28,037 nucleotides of DNA from an uncultured Mollicutes bacterium (GCA_900549975.1 URQK01000009.1:1-28037), one strand, 5' to 3'; positions 16,256-24,733 are shown, numbered from the stretch's first letter. Notes: a model not told the origin generated them from the sequence alone. Numbers and translations: made by a program.

Positions 16256-18235
16256 TTAATTATTTTCTTGTTCAAATGTTATTTTACAAGTATTTCCATA
16301 AGAAAGTAATACATTGCCATCTGCGGAAGTTATTTTATTATCTGCATTAGTGGCATTTTTAGGATAATATACTTTAGCAGAATTATTCGTATTAAAGTGT
16401 CCAATAGTAAATGCTCCCCCAGAAACAGTAACTCTACTTGTATCTTTTAAATAAATAGCGGATTCTGCTTCAGCAAAGCAGATACCAGTTTTTCCACTTG
16501 CAGCAGTAATGGTTGCATTACCCAATAAATGTAAATTTCCTTTATTCTTAACAATAATAGCATCACTATTAGTTGCTGTTACTTTTAAAGTACTTCCATT
16601 TTCCACTAGCAAATTAGTTGTTTGAATTGACCCATTTACTGTTAAAGTACCTTTATTAATCACATTAATATTATCTACTGATAGAGAACTATTAGAGATA
16701 TAATTTGCGCCATCTATTATTAATTTTTTGGCAATAAACTTTGATGTTTCAATACTAGCATCATTACCTTTTAAAGTTAAATTGTTAACAGTTAAATCAC
16801 CAATTTTAAACTTGCCGTTTTCAACAATCAAACTATCAAGTGTTGAAGCAAGTTGATTTATTTCTAATATTGCATTACCAGTGATTTTTAAAGAAGGTAG
16901 TGCACCCTCATTAAGCATTGAAATATTAGGTGCAGTAGTATTTTCGTTAATGGTTAGAACGTAAACGCCATCAATATATGCACCAGTAATTTCTTTTTTT
17001 GCAAGACGCCAGTTAATATCGACGTTGTTATAATCAGTCCAACTAAATGTAATAGTATCAGCGCTTATTTCTTTCGTAAATACAATTTTACTATATTCCT
17101 TGTGTGTGAAATAAGCTACGCCTGCTTTACCATTGTTATATTTATATTCGCTACCATCTTCAGCTTTTTGCACATAACTATAGTTGGTCGCATTAAGAAT
17201 AGGAAGAGTAACTTCTTTATCATTGATAATTGCAGTTCCTGTTTCTTTATATGTCGGTTCTTTAATAATAAGGTATCCATTTGTTTGATAATCTTTAAGA
17301 GTTTTTGCTCCTGCACCATAACAATATAGTGATTTAGCAAGTGTTTTCATTGCTTCGTTATTACTATTTTGCATACGAGCAGCGTAATCATTAATAGAAT
17401 ATTTAAGTGTTTGAGTATTATCGCCATCTTTTAATGTAACAGTATATTGTTTATTAAAATCAAGCGCGTAAATACCAGTAAGCGTATAAGTATAAATTCC
17501 TGTTTCATCATAAATAAGTTCAGAAGTTACATCATTTCCTTCAATAGTAATAGTAGCGGTGTCGCTTGCTTTTTTAAAGCCAAAATTAATAGATGGAAGT
17601 GAGTCAAATTTTATAGTGGCACTATAAATTTGAGTGTCATCAGCAAACTTGCTAGATAAACTCATTCTATCTTCATTTGCGTAAGCTGTACCTGGTAAAG
17701 CCCTAACTTCTCCACCATTTAAGTATGCATTTGCGGCTTCTCCATAATAAACAAGATCTTTGGCAACTCTTTTATATGCTTCTGAGTGTGATCCGTTAAT
17801 AATTTCATTTAAATATGATAAAACACTATAATTAGATTCCATTAATTGGTCATTTACTTTAATAGAAAAACTAGCGTCAATATATTGTGGAGTAACTTCG
17901 TCGTAAACGAATTCCCATTTATCATCTACTTTATTACCTTCAACTGTTTTGCTATTTAGAAGACCAGTTTCACTTTCAAAAGTTGCAGTAGCCTTTGTAA
18001 TAGAAGAATCAAGGTTAACATAGTATTTTACGACTATGCTATCTGTTAATATTACTTGAAAATCACCATTATTGGCGTTCTTTTTTTGCAGGTGTAGAGT
18101 TGGTAATGCTACTTCGTTATTATCAACGCTAACAGTTTTCTTTTGTGTATTTGTGTCAGATACAATTGTTGCACCTAGTGCAACATTAGATATTAACATT
18201 AATGCAACTAAAAATTTATTTTTTAAAGTTTTCAT
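16256..18235 (-). CDS. Secreted modular surface protein with duplicated helical modules and beta-solenoid-like C-terminus
   Basis: The start is set at ATG 18235-18233 because AAAGGAGG lies eight bases upstream and the product then begins with a clean signal peptide (MKTLKNKFLVALMLISNVALGA). A longer frame from 18304 would overlap the preceding small gene and hide the signal. The 659-residue product has two related modules, each a beta segment ending in a helical YSVLSYLNEII...KDLVYYGEAANAYL or YSINDYAARM...KSLYCYGAGA motif, a pattern found in clostridial surface proteins. A PTYKETG linker and a run of short beta-strand repeats with VENGSTLKVTA and VTVSGGAFTIG follow. The C-terminus is nearly identical to that of the 11155-13221 product. 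No membrane tail or LPXTG is present. Role unknown; it probably works with the GH3 enzyme encoded next. Confidence 0.87.
   Translation of the reverse strand: MKTLKNKFLVALMLISNVALGATIVSDTNTQKKTVSVDNNEVALPTLHLQKKNANNGDFQVILTDSIVVKYYVNLDSSITKATATFESETGLLNSKTVEGNKVDDKWEFVYDEVTPQYIDASFSIKVNDQLMESNYSVLSYLNEIINGSHSEAYKRVAKDLVYYGEAANAYLNGGEVRALPGTAYANEDRMSLSSKFADDTQIYSATIKFDSLPSINFGFKKASDTATITIEGNDVTSELIYDETGIYTYTLTGIYALDFNKQYTVTLKDGDNTQTLKYSINDYAARMQNSNNEAMKTLAKSLYCYGAGAKTLKDYQTNGYLIIKEPTYKETGTAIINDKEVTLPILNATNYSYVQKAEDGSEYKYNNGKAGVAYFTHKEYSKIVFTKEISADTITFSWTDYNNVDINWRLAKKEITGAYIDGVYVLTINENTTAPNISMLNEGALPSLKITGNAILEINQLASTLDSLIVENGKFKIGDLTVNNLTLKGNDASIETSKFIAKKLIIDGANYISNSSLSVDNINVINKGTLTVNGSIQTTNLLVENGSTLKVTATNSDAIIVKNKGNLHLLGNATITAASGKTGICFAEAESAIYLKDTSRVTVSGGAFTIGHFNTNNSAKVYYPKNATNADNKITSADGNVLLSYGNTCKITFEQENN
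16329..16480. repeat. 152-bp block identical to 11225-11376 (copy B)
   Basis: This is the partner of copy A, inside the 3' part of the paralogous gene. The first mismatch on the right is at 16481 (G, where copy A has A at 11377). Confidence 0.9.
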
Positions 18236-18260
18236 CTGTTTTCCTCCTTTGCTAGTCTCA

Positions 18261-18413
18261 TTAAAGACTTTCATCTGCTCCGCTAAAGACATCTGTTTCA
18301 CCAAAGAAAGTATTATCCTTGTTACTATCTCCGCCAGAACTTGTCATAATTACATCGTCCATGTGAATTGAAACTATTTCTATTTCACAGCGAGTATAAA
18401 TTTTCTTTTCCAT
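18261..18413 (-). CDS. 50-residue peptide with a TSSGG motif, first gene of the GH3 operon
   Basis: ATG at 18413-18411 follows a GAAGGA ribosome site and reads through to TAA at 18263-18261. The product begins MEKKIYTRCEIEIVSI, continues HMDDVIMTSSGGD and ends in an acidic tail (FSGADESL). Short proteins starting with a charged KKxYxxPEIEIV-like segment followed by DVIxTSGG are, from memory, common in gut Bacillota and have no agreed function. There is no signal peptide. The Gly-Gly in the middle resembles a double-glycine leader, in which case a mature 22-residue acidic peptide would result, but no C39 peptidase is encoded in this window. It lies 25 bases upstream of the secreted modular protein and downstream of the promoter at 18470-18498. 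Real translation is likely; function is not known. Confidence 0.75.
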   Translation of the reverse strand: MEKKIYTRCEIEIVSIHMDDVIMTSSGGDSNKDNTFFGETDVFSGADESL

Positions 18414-18469
18414 TTTTGTGTTCCTTCCCTTGAAAAGTATTTTTAGGGGCGTATTTATCCCTTTTTTGT

Positions 18470-18498
18470 ATTTTCATTAAAACGCTTTCATTTGTCAA
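18470..18498 (-). promoter_or_regulatory. Promoter of the peptide/GH3 surface operon
   Basis: On the minus strand a perfect TTGACA (18493-18498) is followed after about 17 bases by a poor -10 (GAAAAT, 18470-18475). A strong -35 with a weak -10 is typical of promoters needing an activator. A cre-like site fills the spacer and three dyads lie immediately upstream. Confidence 0.5.
18477..18490. promoter_or_regulatory. Cre-like operator between -35 and -10
   Basis: On the minus strand TGAAAGCGTTTTAA matches the CcpA cre consensus TGWAARCGYTWNCW at 13 of 14 positions. Its position inside the promoter spacer would give repression of the operon by CcpA or a LacI-family relative. No such regulator is encoded in the window. 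Confidence 0.5.
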
Positions 18499-18507
18499 CA
18501 CGCGTGT
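18498..18507. repeat. GC-rich palindrome abutting the -35 box
   Basis: ACACGCGTGT is a perfect 10-bp palindrome overlapping the last base of the -35 box of the GH3 operon. Six of its ten bases are G or C in a region that is otherwise mostly A and T, which favours an operator. Confidence 0.5.
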
Positions 18508-18511
18508 CGTA

Positions 18512-18529
18512 GATGGTTATAGCACCATC
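18512..18529. repeat. Inverted repeat GATGGT-N6-ACCATC upstream of the GH3 operon promoter
   Basis: Perfect 6-bp arms separated by TATAGC. It lies four bases from the GC-rich palindrome and is centred about 25 bp upstream of the -35 hexamer, a suitable place for an activator or a second repressor subunit. Confidence 0.45.
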
Positions 18530-18555
18530 GAATTTGGTTAGAAAAAATGCAAATT

Positions 18556-18577
18556 TTAACGCTATAAAGCGCTAACA
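18556..18577. promoter_or_regulatory. GCG-containing dyad upstream of the GH3 operon
   Basis: TTAACGCT and AGCGCTAA form a dyad with one mismatch around ATAA. The right half is also a 12 of 14 cre match (18564-18577). It sits between the kinase terminator and the inverted repeat at 18512-18529. Confidence 0.4.
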
Positions 18578-18588
18578 ATGGCTCAAAA

Positions 18589-18619
18589 CAAAAAAAACAA
18601 GATGCAAAATGCATCTCGT
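18589..18619 (-). terminator. Strong intrinsic terminator after the histidine kinase gene
   Basis: ACAAGATGCA (18597-18606) pairs with TGCATCTCGT (18610-18619) over ten positions with one G-T wobble and a 3-base loop. On the minus strand eight T residues follow. It separates the regulator/kinase transcript from the GH3 operon. Confidence 0.88.
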
Positions 18620-18650
18620 CTTATGAAAACGTAAAAATTGGGTAAAGATT

Positions 18651-19985
18651 TTATCTAAAAATAACAATGCTTAATTGGAATATGTCTTTGCTAGTATCTA
18701 CACGCATGACTCCACCATACCGTGAAACAATTTCTCTTATACTCTTTAAACCATAGCCATGATAAGAAGTATCTCCTTTAGTTGTTATTGGTAAACCATC
18801 TTTCATTTTTAAAGAATCACCAATGAAATAGTTGTCTTCACGAATAAGAATAGTATTTTGTTTTTCTTCCACAACAAAATTAATACAACGCTTGGTTTTA
18901 TCTTTAATTGGATCAACGGCTTCAACAGCATTATCAAGAATATTGCCTAGTAATGCGTACAAGTCGCCTTCTTTCATAAAATCAAGAATTTTACCATTAA
19001 CAATACAAGTAAAATCAATACTTTTTTCTCTACAAGTGAGGCTTTTTTCCGTTAGAATAATATCAATAGTTTTATTACCAGTAGAAATCTCTGCATCATA
19101 GAAGGAAATAAGTTGTTGCATTTCATCAATTGTTTCCTTGTCAACACTCCTTTCGCCACCTAAATCACGTATTTTATGACGAAAATCATGGCATTTGATA
19201 TTAATTAAGTCAATTGTTTCTTTGCGTATTTTAAAGTGCTTTTGTTGTTCTTCATAAAGCCTTGAAATAAATTCCATTTCATGCTCAATATCTTTACTTT
19301 TTATCATGCTTGTTTGTAAGCATAAAAGCGCAATACAAAGAAGAATGCTAATTACATAGTAAATAACTTGTACGAAAGTAGTGACACCCTTTTCAAATCT
19401 AAACATATCAGAAATAATTATATCTGCGACAAGCGCAAATCCTGTAAAGCCAATAACAACTGGACTTTTAAAAGATAAATTTCCTTCTTTACCAATGCGT
19501 GGCTTTAAAATTGTTTGCATAGCAATTAAAACAACAACAAAATAAATAGAGGCATAAACAACAAAACTAAGAGCAGTCATTCCGCCTATGTTTCTAAGAG
19601 AAATTTGCGTATTTTCATAAGCAAGACTAATAAATGCCTTGGAATTAAATAATGTTACATTAACAAGAGAAAATAACAAAAAGGTAATATGTTGTACAGT
19701 GTATGCTGCAATACCACAGAATAAGATGTTAATAAAATTTACTTTATAACACATAATAAGACCCACTATTGTGACAATAAAAAATGAAATGAACATTAAA
19801 GATGAAGAAAACCATGTATTAACTAGTTTTGATGGGTAAAATATTGCGACAGCATAACATAACAAAATTGCAATTGGAGCAAGGTAGCTGATACCTTTTC
19901 TTTTTGGATAATGAGATGTAAGAACTAATTCGGCAATAATAAGTTCTGTCATAAAAATTATTTTATAAAGGGATAACCAACTCAT
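18651..19985 (-). CDS. AgrC-type sensor histidine kinase (HPK10)
   Basis: A 444-residue kinase with six or seven N-terminal membrane helices (within residues 8-228) and no large extracellular domain. A short helical linker follows, then the phospho-acceptor motif CHDFRHKI (H266) and a GHKL ATPase with N box LLGNILDNAVEAV and G box GDTSYHGYGLKSI. This is the layout of AgrC/HPK10 kinases, which usually sense secreted peptides through the membrane domain. The ATG is preceded by GAGGTGA, whose TGA is the stop of the response regulator gene 12 bases upstream, so the two are translationally coupled. A strong terminator follows. The expected partner is the regulator at 19998-20738, and the 50-aa peptide gene lies about 240 bp downstream. 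The actual signal is unknown. Confidence 0.9.
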   Translation of the reverse strand: MSWLSLYKIIFMTELIIAELVLTSHYPKRKGISYLAPIAILLCYAVAIFYPSKLVNTWFSSSLMFISFFIVTIVGLIMCYKVNFINILFCGIAAYTVQHITFLLFSLVNVTLFNSKAFISLAYENTQISLRNIGGMTALSFVVYASIYFVVVLIAMQTILKPRIGKEGNLSFKSPVVIGFTGFALVADIIISDMFRFEKGVTTFVQVIYYVISILLCIALLCLQTSMIKSKDIEHEMEFISRLYEEQQKHFKIRKETIDLINIKCHDFRHKIRDLGGERSVDKETIDEMQQLISFYDAEISTGNKTIDIILTEKSLTCREKSIDFTCIVNGKILDFMKEGDLYALLGNILDNAVEAVDPIKDKTKRCINFVVEEKQNTILIREDNYFIGDSLKMKDGLPITTKGDTSYHGYGLKSIREIVSRYGGVMRVDTSKDIFQLSIVIFR

Positions 19986-19997
19986 TATTTAATCACC

Positions 19998-20738
19998 TCA
20001 AATTTTATAACTTCCAAAAGAAATATATTCCGCGATTGCAGATAAAAATTCATTACGACGTCTTCTTGAAATCTTTATTTTATCGTTTCCAACAAAACAG
20101 TCTTCCTTATTTATCTTGGTAACAAATCTTAAATTAATAAGATAACTTTGATCGCACATAAAAAATCCATAGGGGCTGAGCTTTTCACGTACCGTTTTCA
20201 TAGATCCATCTCTTGTGACAAAATCTCCATCAGTAGTGTGATATGTAATGAGGTGGTTATATACTTCCACATACTTAATTTCTGAAGCATTAATAATTTT
20301 TTCAAAACATCCACCATGATTTTCTTCTCGGATTGTTAATATTAATTTTTGGTCGGATACATTTTTAATTCTATTAATTGCTCGATCTATTTTTAATACA
20401 AAATTATCATAATCGATAGGTTTAACCATAAAGTTAAATGCTTGAACTTCATAACTTTCAAGAGCGTATTGTGAAAGATTTGTTACAAAGAAAAGAAGTG
20501 TTTGATTATCTTTTGTACGGATAATCTTAGCGGCTTCCATACCATTTGTACCTGGCATCTCAATATCAAGAAATATCATTTGATATGAACCAGCACTAAA
20601 GCATTCTAAAAATTCATCAGCGGTTGCAAAGTGTTTTGTTTCTATAGCTAAACTATTATCAATTTTGTAACGTGTGATAAAAGTTTGTAATTCACTTGCA
20701 CAATCTATATCATCTTCGATAATGGCTATTTTAATCAT
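19998..20738 (-). CDS. LytTR-family response regulator (AgrA/LytR-like)
   Basis: A 246-residue two-domain regulator. The receiver domain has acidic residues E8-D9-D10, phospho-acceptor D58 in IFLDIEMP, T86 in FVTNLSQYA and K106 in MVKPID. The C-terminal LytTR domain (about 140-240) contains IKYVEVYNHLITYHT, FFMCDQSYLINLRFV and KIKISRRRRNEF, the last being the usual DNA-contact strand. It should be phosphorylated by the kinase encoded next and bind tandem 9-bp-type repeats; possible targets are the repeats at 10978-10999 or the dyads at 18498-18577. The ribosome site is an unusual G-run (GCGGGGGA, 20746-20752 region). It is paralogous to the broken regulator at 1-482. Confidence 0.93.
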   Translation of the reverse strand: MIKIAIIEDDIDCASELQTFITRYKIDNSLAIETKHFATADEFLECFSAGSYQMIFLDIEMPGTNGMEAAKIIRTKDNQTLLFFVTNLSQYALESYEVQAFNFMVKPIDYDNFVLKIDRAINRIKNVSDQKLILTIREENHGGCFEKIINASEIKYVEVYNHLITYHTTDGDFVTRDGSMKTVREKLSPYGFFMCDQSYLINLRFVTKINKEDCFVGNDKIKISRRRRNEFLSAIAEYISFGSYKI

Positions 20739-20767
20739 ATATGTTCCCCCGCTTACTTATTTTTTTT

Positions 20768-20796
20768 ATTTTAGCATATTTTTTAAATAGTGTTAG
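20768..20796 (-). promoter_or_regulatory. Promoter of the regulator/kinase operon
   Basis: On the minus strand CTAACA (20791-20796) and TAAAAT (20768-20773) are 17 bases apart, and TGC directly before the -10 makes it an extended -10 promoter. The leader is about 25 bases. Confidence 0.5.
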
Positions 20797-20863
20797 TAAT
20801 TTTATTAGCATTATACTATGATAAATTTTGCCGTTTTTGTTCTTGTTAAGCAAATGAAAAAAT

Positions 20864-20885
20864 TAAATATGAATATTCATATTTA
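20864..20885. repeat. 22-bp perfect palindrome upstream of the regulator/kinase promoter
   Basis: The two 11-base halves, TAAATATGAAT and its complement, are perfect and have no spacer. The site lies about 70 bp upstream of the -35 box in the spacer after the ABC genes. It may be an operator or simply an AT-rich chance dyad. Confidence 0.6.
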
Positions 20886-20979
20886 TATTTGAAATTATAT
20901 AAAAATCATACAAAACAACGGATATATAAAAAACAAAAAAATTATTATTATGTTGCTTTAATGCTTGAATTTTGAGCCA

Positions 20980-22830
20980 TTAATCTATTTTATTAACTTC
21001 TTGATCTTGATATTGAAGACGGTAAAGATTGTAATAATATCCATGATTTTTAAGTAAGGCTTGATGATTACCTTGTTCAACAATTTTACCATTTTGTAAG
21101 CAAATAATATTATCAGCATGTTGAATTGTAGATAATCGGTGAGCAACTATTAACATAGTACCAATATTCATCATTTTTAATAACGAATCTTGAATGATTT
21201 TTTCTGTTTCTGTATCGATGTTAGCGGTAGCTTCATCTAATATTAGTATTTGTGGCTTATGTACGACAGTACGAGCAAAACTTAATAATTGTCTTTGTCC
21301 ACTAGAAAAGTTACTTCCGCCTTCATTAACTTCGGTATCTAAGCCTAATTCTTGTTTGTTAATAAATGAATCAGCGTTAACGTATTTACAAGCTTTTCTA
21401 ATTGCTTCATCACTAATTTCATCATCTCTTAAACTGATATTCGATTTAATAGTTCCAGAGAATAAGAAGACATCTTGAAGCATTTGTCCAATACCTTTTC
21501 TTAGTGATTTAATCTTAATATCTTTAATATCATGTCCATCAATTAAGATTTGTCCTTTTTGAATATCATAATTTCTTACAATTAACTGCAAAATCGTAGT
21601 TTTTCCCGCTCCGGTAGCGCCAACAAAAGCGACAACTTGTTTTGGAAGAATATGGAAAGAAACATCTTTTAAAACCCATTCATTTTCTTTATAAGCAAAC
21701 CAAACATTTTTAAATTTGATATCACCATTAAAATGTTCAATTTCTATAGCGCCTTCTTTATCTATAAAATCTGGCTTTGTTTCTAATAAGTTATATAGTC
21801 TTTCACAAGAAGTAAACGCTTTTTGCAAGGCATTTAATTGATCAGCAAGATTTTGTATTGGATTAAAGAACTTACTTACTAATGAGTAGAATATTTGAAT
21901 AACACCAATCGTAGATAAACCAATAAAACTTAAAGATACAACACCATGTTTTAAACAGAAATAAACGCCAAATCCTAATACTAACGCTAAGGCAATATAA
22001 TAAACTAAAGTAACAAATGGACGATAAGCAGCGAATATCTTAATGTCTGTTTTTCTATTTTTGATAATTTCATCATTTAATCGTTCAAATTCCGTTTCTT
22101 TTTGTTCTTCTTGATTGAATATTTGGGTAATTTTCATTCCAGAAATATTTTCATTTAAGAAAGCATTCATTACAGAAAATGAGTGTCTTACTTTACGATA
22201 ATTTGCTCGAGATTTATTTCTAAATATCCAGCTAGAAATTAATATAATCGGCATAAATGCTACTAAAATCAAAGATACACGCCAGTCGATTGCAAACATT
22301 ACTACAGTTACGCCAACAAGCATGAGCATATTCTTAATTAAATTAACAATAGTGTTAGTAAATAAATCGGATAATTGGTTAGTATCAGAAGCAACACGTG
22401 TTACTAAACTGCCAACCGGAATATCGTTAATTTGGGCAATAGACATATTATCAATATGTTCGAAGACAATCATACGCATATTGTAAATAATTTCTTGTCC
22501 AATTCGTTGGAGAGCCATTGTAGTAATATAAACAAATACGTTGTTCATAACTGTAACTACTAAAGCAGTAATACAAAGTGCAAAAGTCATGTACATATCA
22601 CTTAACTTTAATAAATTAGGAGTTTCTATAAATTTTTCGGAAATAACACCAAGTTGAGAAGTAATTGTACCAGGTAAAATAGAAGAAGCTAAATCTAAAG
22701 CAATCATTAACAACATTATTAATAAGACACCTACTAGTTTCCAAGCATAAGGCTTAACATACGGCCAAGTCTTTTTAATAATTTCTAAATCTGACATTTT
22801 GCGGTCGTTTTTTTCATAAATGTGTGCCAT
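20980..22830 (-). CDS. ABC exporter half-transporter with canonical ATPase site
   Basis: A 616-residue type IV (ABCB-like) half-transporter: a six-helix membrane domain (about 30-330) followed by a nucleotide-binding domain. It has Walker A GATGAGKTT (near 400), signature FSSGQRQ, Walker B ILILDEAT (near 531, catalytic Glu present) and H-loop IVAHRLST. It follows its partner by one base (TAATATG), so both are made from one transcript and should form a heterodimer of the BmrCD/LmrCD/TM287-288 type. Such pumps export drugs, lipids or peptides; there is no C39 peptidase domain, so it cannot process a double-glycine leader itself. The nearby kinase/regulator genes suggest, but do not prove, control by that pair. 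Confidence 0.92.
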   Translation of the reverse strand: MAHIYEKNDRKMSDLEIIKKTWPYVKPYAWKLVGVLLIMLLMIALDLASSILPGTITSQLGVISEKFIETPNLLKLSDMYMTFALCITALVVTVMNNVFVYITTMALQRIGQEIIYNMRMIVFEHIDNMSIAQINDIPVGSLVTRVASDTNQLSDLFTNTIVNLIKNMLMLVGVTVVMFAIDWRVSLILVAFMPIILISSWIFRNKSRANYRKVRHSFSVMNAFLNENISGMKITQIFNQEEQKETEFERLNDEIIKNRKTDIKIFAAYRPFVTLVYYIALALVLGFGVYFCLKHGVVSLSFIGLSTIGVIQIFYSLVSKFFNPIQNLADQLNALQKAFTSCERLYNLLETKPDFIDKEGAIEIEHFNGDIKFKNVWFAYKENEWVLKDVSFHILPKQVVAFVGATGAGKTTILQLIVRNYDIQKGQILIDGHDIKDIKIKSLRKGIGQMLQDVFLFSGTIKSNISLRDDEISDEAIRKACKYVNADSFINKQELGLDTEVNEGGSNFSSGQRQLLSFARTVVHKPQILILDEATANIDTETEKIIQDSLLKMMNIGTMLIVAHRLSTIQHADNIICLQNGKIVEQGNHQALLKNHGYYYNLYRLQYQDQEVNKID

Positions 22831-22831
22831 A

Positions 22832-24631
22832 TTATTTTCCCTCCATTTCTTTTTCTAAAAGTTGGAGTTCAACCATTCTTGCATATATTTTAGATTTTAC
22901 TAAACATTCTTCGTGTGTTCCAAAAGCATCAACTTGTCCATCACGTAAAACTAATATTTTATCTAAGTGTTGGACGGTGGAAACTCTTGAAGCAATGATA
23001 AGAGTTGTTTTACCTTTTCTAATATTTTTAATATTTGATAATATTGTTTCTTCCGTTTTAACATCAACTGCACTAACGGAGTCATCAAGAATTAATATTT
23101 TAGGATCTTTAATAATGGCACGGGATATGGAAATTCTTTGCTTTTGTCCGCCAGAAAGCGAAACACCTTTTTCACCAATTAATGTATCATATTTATCTTT
23201 AAATCCTTCGATATTATCATCGACTGACGAGAATTTAGCGGCTTCTTTAACTTCACTTAGCTCTATATTTTCATTAGAAAATGCAATATTATTTTTAATA
23301 GTATCCGAAAATAAGAAATTATCTTGAGGGCAATAACCGATGTTTTCTCTAATCTCTTTAATTGGTAAGTGCATAATATCAATATCATCAATGAATAATG
23401 TACCTTCATTAACATTATATAATCTAAATAACATATTAACTAATGTGGATTTGCCTGATCCTATCTTACCGACTATACCAACAGTTTCTCCAGCATTAAT
23501 TTTAAGAGTGATATCTTTAAGTATTAAATTATTAGGATCATCAGGGTAAGCAAAGTTAAAATGCTTAAACTCGATTTTTCCTTGATAATCAATGTGAGTT
23601 ATTATATCCAAATCTTTAATTTCTATTTCTTCATCTAATAAAGCAGAAATACGTTTAAGTGATGCTTTAGCGCGCGCGATTAAGTTAATTGTTCCTGCTA
23701 GGGCAAATACTGGCCAGATGATGGTATCCGCTAAGCCGATAAATGTAATTAATTGACCTACAGAAATACCTACTTTAGGATCTCCGCCACTTTTAATATG
23801 AAGATAAACTAAATAGGATCCACCAAGTAATATTAAGCCAAAGACAAAATAAATTAATATTTCAAATACTACATCTAAAATAGCGCTAGTTTTAGCAAAT
23901 TCAATATTTGTGTCTTGATTACTTTTAGCAACTTTAGAAAATTGTTTTAATTCTTTTCTTTCTTTTACAAATGCTTTGATAACACGAATTCCAGTAAAGT
24001 TTTCTTGCGCAAAATCAGATAAATCTTCAAATGCTTTTTGCCTTTTTCCCCATTTTGCCTCCATAACACGGTCAATGGTTACAGCAAAGACACATAAAAT
24101 GATTAAAGGTATAAGTAAGATAAGCGTTAATACCCAATCAATTAAAAACATTCCAATAAGCGAAATAATTAATAAAAATATGCCATCCACTAATTGGACA
24201 ATACCAAAACCGAATGCCTCTTCAATAGTTTCTAAGTCATTAGAAAAATAAGATAAAATTGCACCTGTTTTATTGGCTTTATAATATCTTTGCGATAGTT
24301 CTTCACATTTTTCAAACATATCTTTTCTTAAATCAGCTTGAACTTTAACTGATTCACCGAATATTAATATTCTCCAGCAATATCTTCCAATAAACATTCC
24401 TATACCAATTAAGAAAATTAACAAAATATCTTTAATTAAATTAGCGTAGTTACTTTCAATACCAAATATTGTTCCGGCAAGGTTTTTATCGATAACATTA
24501 TCAGCGATATTACCGCTAAGTTTAGGAATAAATACTTGAATAACATCGACAAAAATTAAAAATAATATGCCAAAGAAGAAGTACCAAAAATACTTTTTAT
24601 AAAATTTATTAACATGTTTTCCGAATACCAT
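22832..24631 (-). CDS. ABC exporter half-transporter with degenerate ATPase site
   Basis: A 599-residue partner of the next gene: six membrane helices (about 15-310), then a nucleotide-binding domain with Walker A GKIGSGKST (near 388) and signature LSGGQKQ. Its Walker B reads ILILDDSVSAVD, with Asp in place of the catalytic Glu, and the switch histidine is replaced by Ser (IIASRVST). These two changes are the hallmark of the non-catalytic half in heterodimeric exporters. The start follows a strong AAGGAGG at nine-base spacing. It heads the two-gene operon. The substrate cannot be predicted. Confidence 0.93.
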   Translation of the reverse strand: MVFGKHVNKFYKKYFWYFFFGILFLIFVDVIQVFIPKLSGNIADNVIDKNLAGTIFGIESNYANLIKDILLIFLIGIGMFIGRYCWRILIFGESVKVQADLRKDMFEKCEELSQRYYKANKTGAILSYFSNDLETIEEAFGFGIVQLVDGIFLLIISLIGMFLIDWVLTLILLIPLIILCVFAVTIDRVMEAKWGKRQKAFEDLSDFAQENFTGIRVIKAFVKERKELKQFSKVAKSNQDTNIEFAKTSAILDVVFEILIYFVFGLILLGGSYLVYLHIKSGGDPKVGISVGQLITFIGLADTIIWPVFALAGTINLIARAKASLKRISALLDEEIEIKDLDIITHIDYQGKIEFKHFNFAYPDDPNNLILKDITLKINAGETVGIVGKIGSGKSTLVNMLFRLYNVNEGTLFIDDIDIMHLPIKEIRENIGYCPQDNFLFSDTIKNNIAFSNENIELSEVKEAAKFSSVDDNIEGFKDKYDTLIGEKGVSLSGGQKQRISISRAIIKDPKILILDDSVSAVDVKTEETILSNIKNIRKGKTTLIIASRVSTVQHLDKILVLRDGQVDAFGTHEECLVKSKIYARMVELQLLEKEMEGK

Positions 24632-24674
24632 TATTTTTGACCTCCTTATTTATATTCTTTTTAATATTAAAACT

Positions 24675-24703
24675 AATATACTATTAAAATGGTTATTTTG
24701 AAA
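24675..24703 (-). promoter_or_regulatory. Possible promoter of the ABC exporter operon
   Basis: On the minus strand TATATT (24675-24680) lies 17 bases after TTTCAA (24698-24703), a weak -35. A second TATAAT lies further upstream at 24790-24795 with no good -35. Confidence 0.3.
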
Positions 24704-24733
24704 GGAAAAGAAGTTTTTCTTAAAAGAAAGTGC

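Noticed and set aside
18236..18304. Longer start for the secreted modular protein
   Set aside because: The extension overlaps the 50-aa peptide gene and buries the signal peptide; AAAGGAGG is placed for the ATG at 18235.
18261..18413. Classical double-glycine bacteriocin
   Set aside because: The leader does not fit the usual LSxxEL pattern, and no C39 peptidase or immunity gene is present; only a weaker signal-peptide hypothesis is kept.
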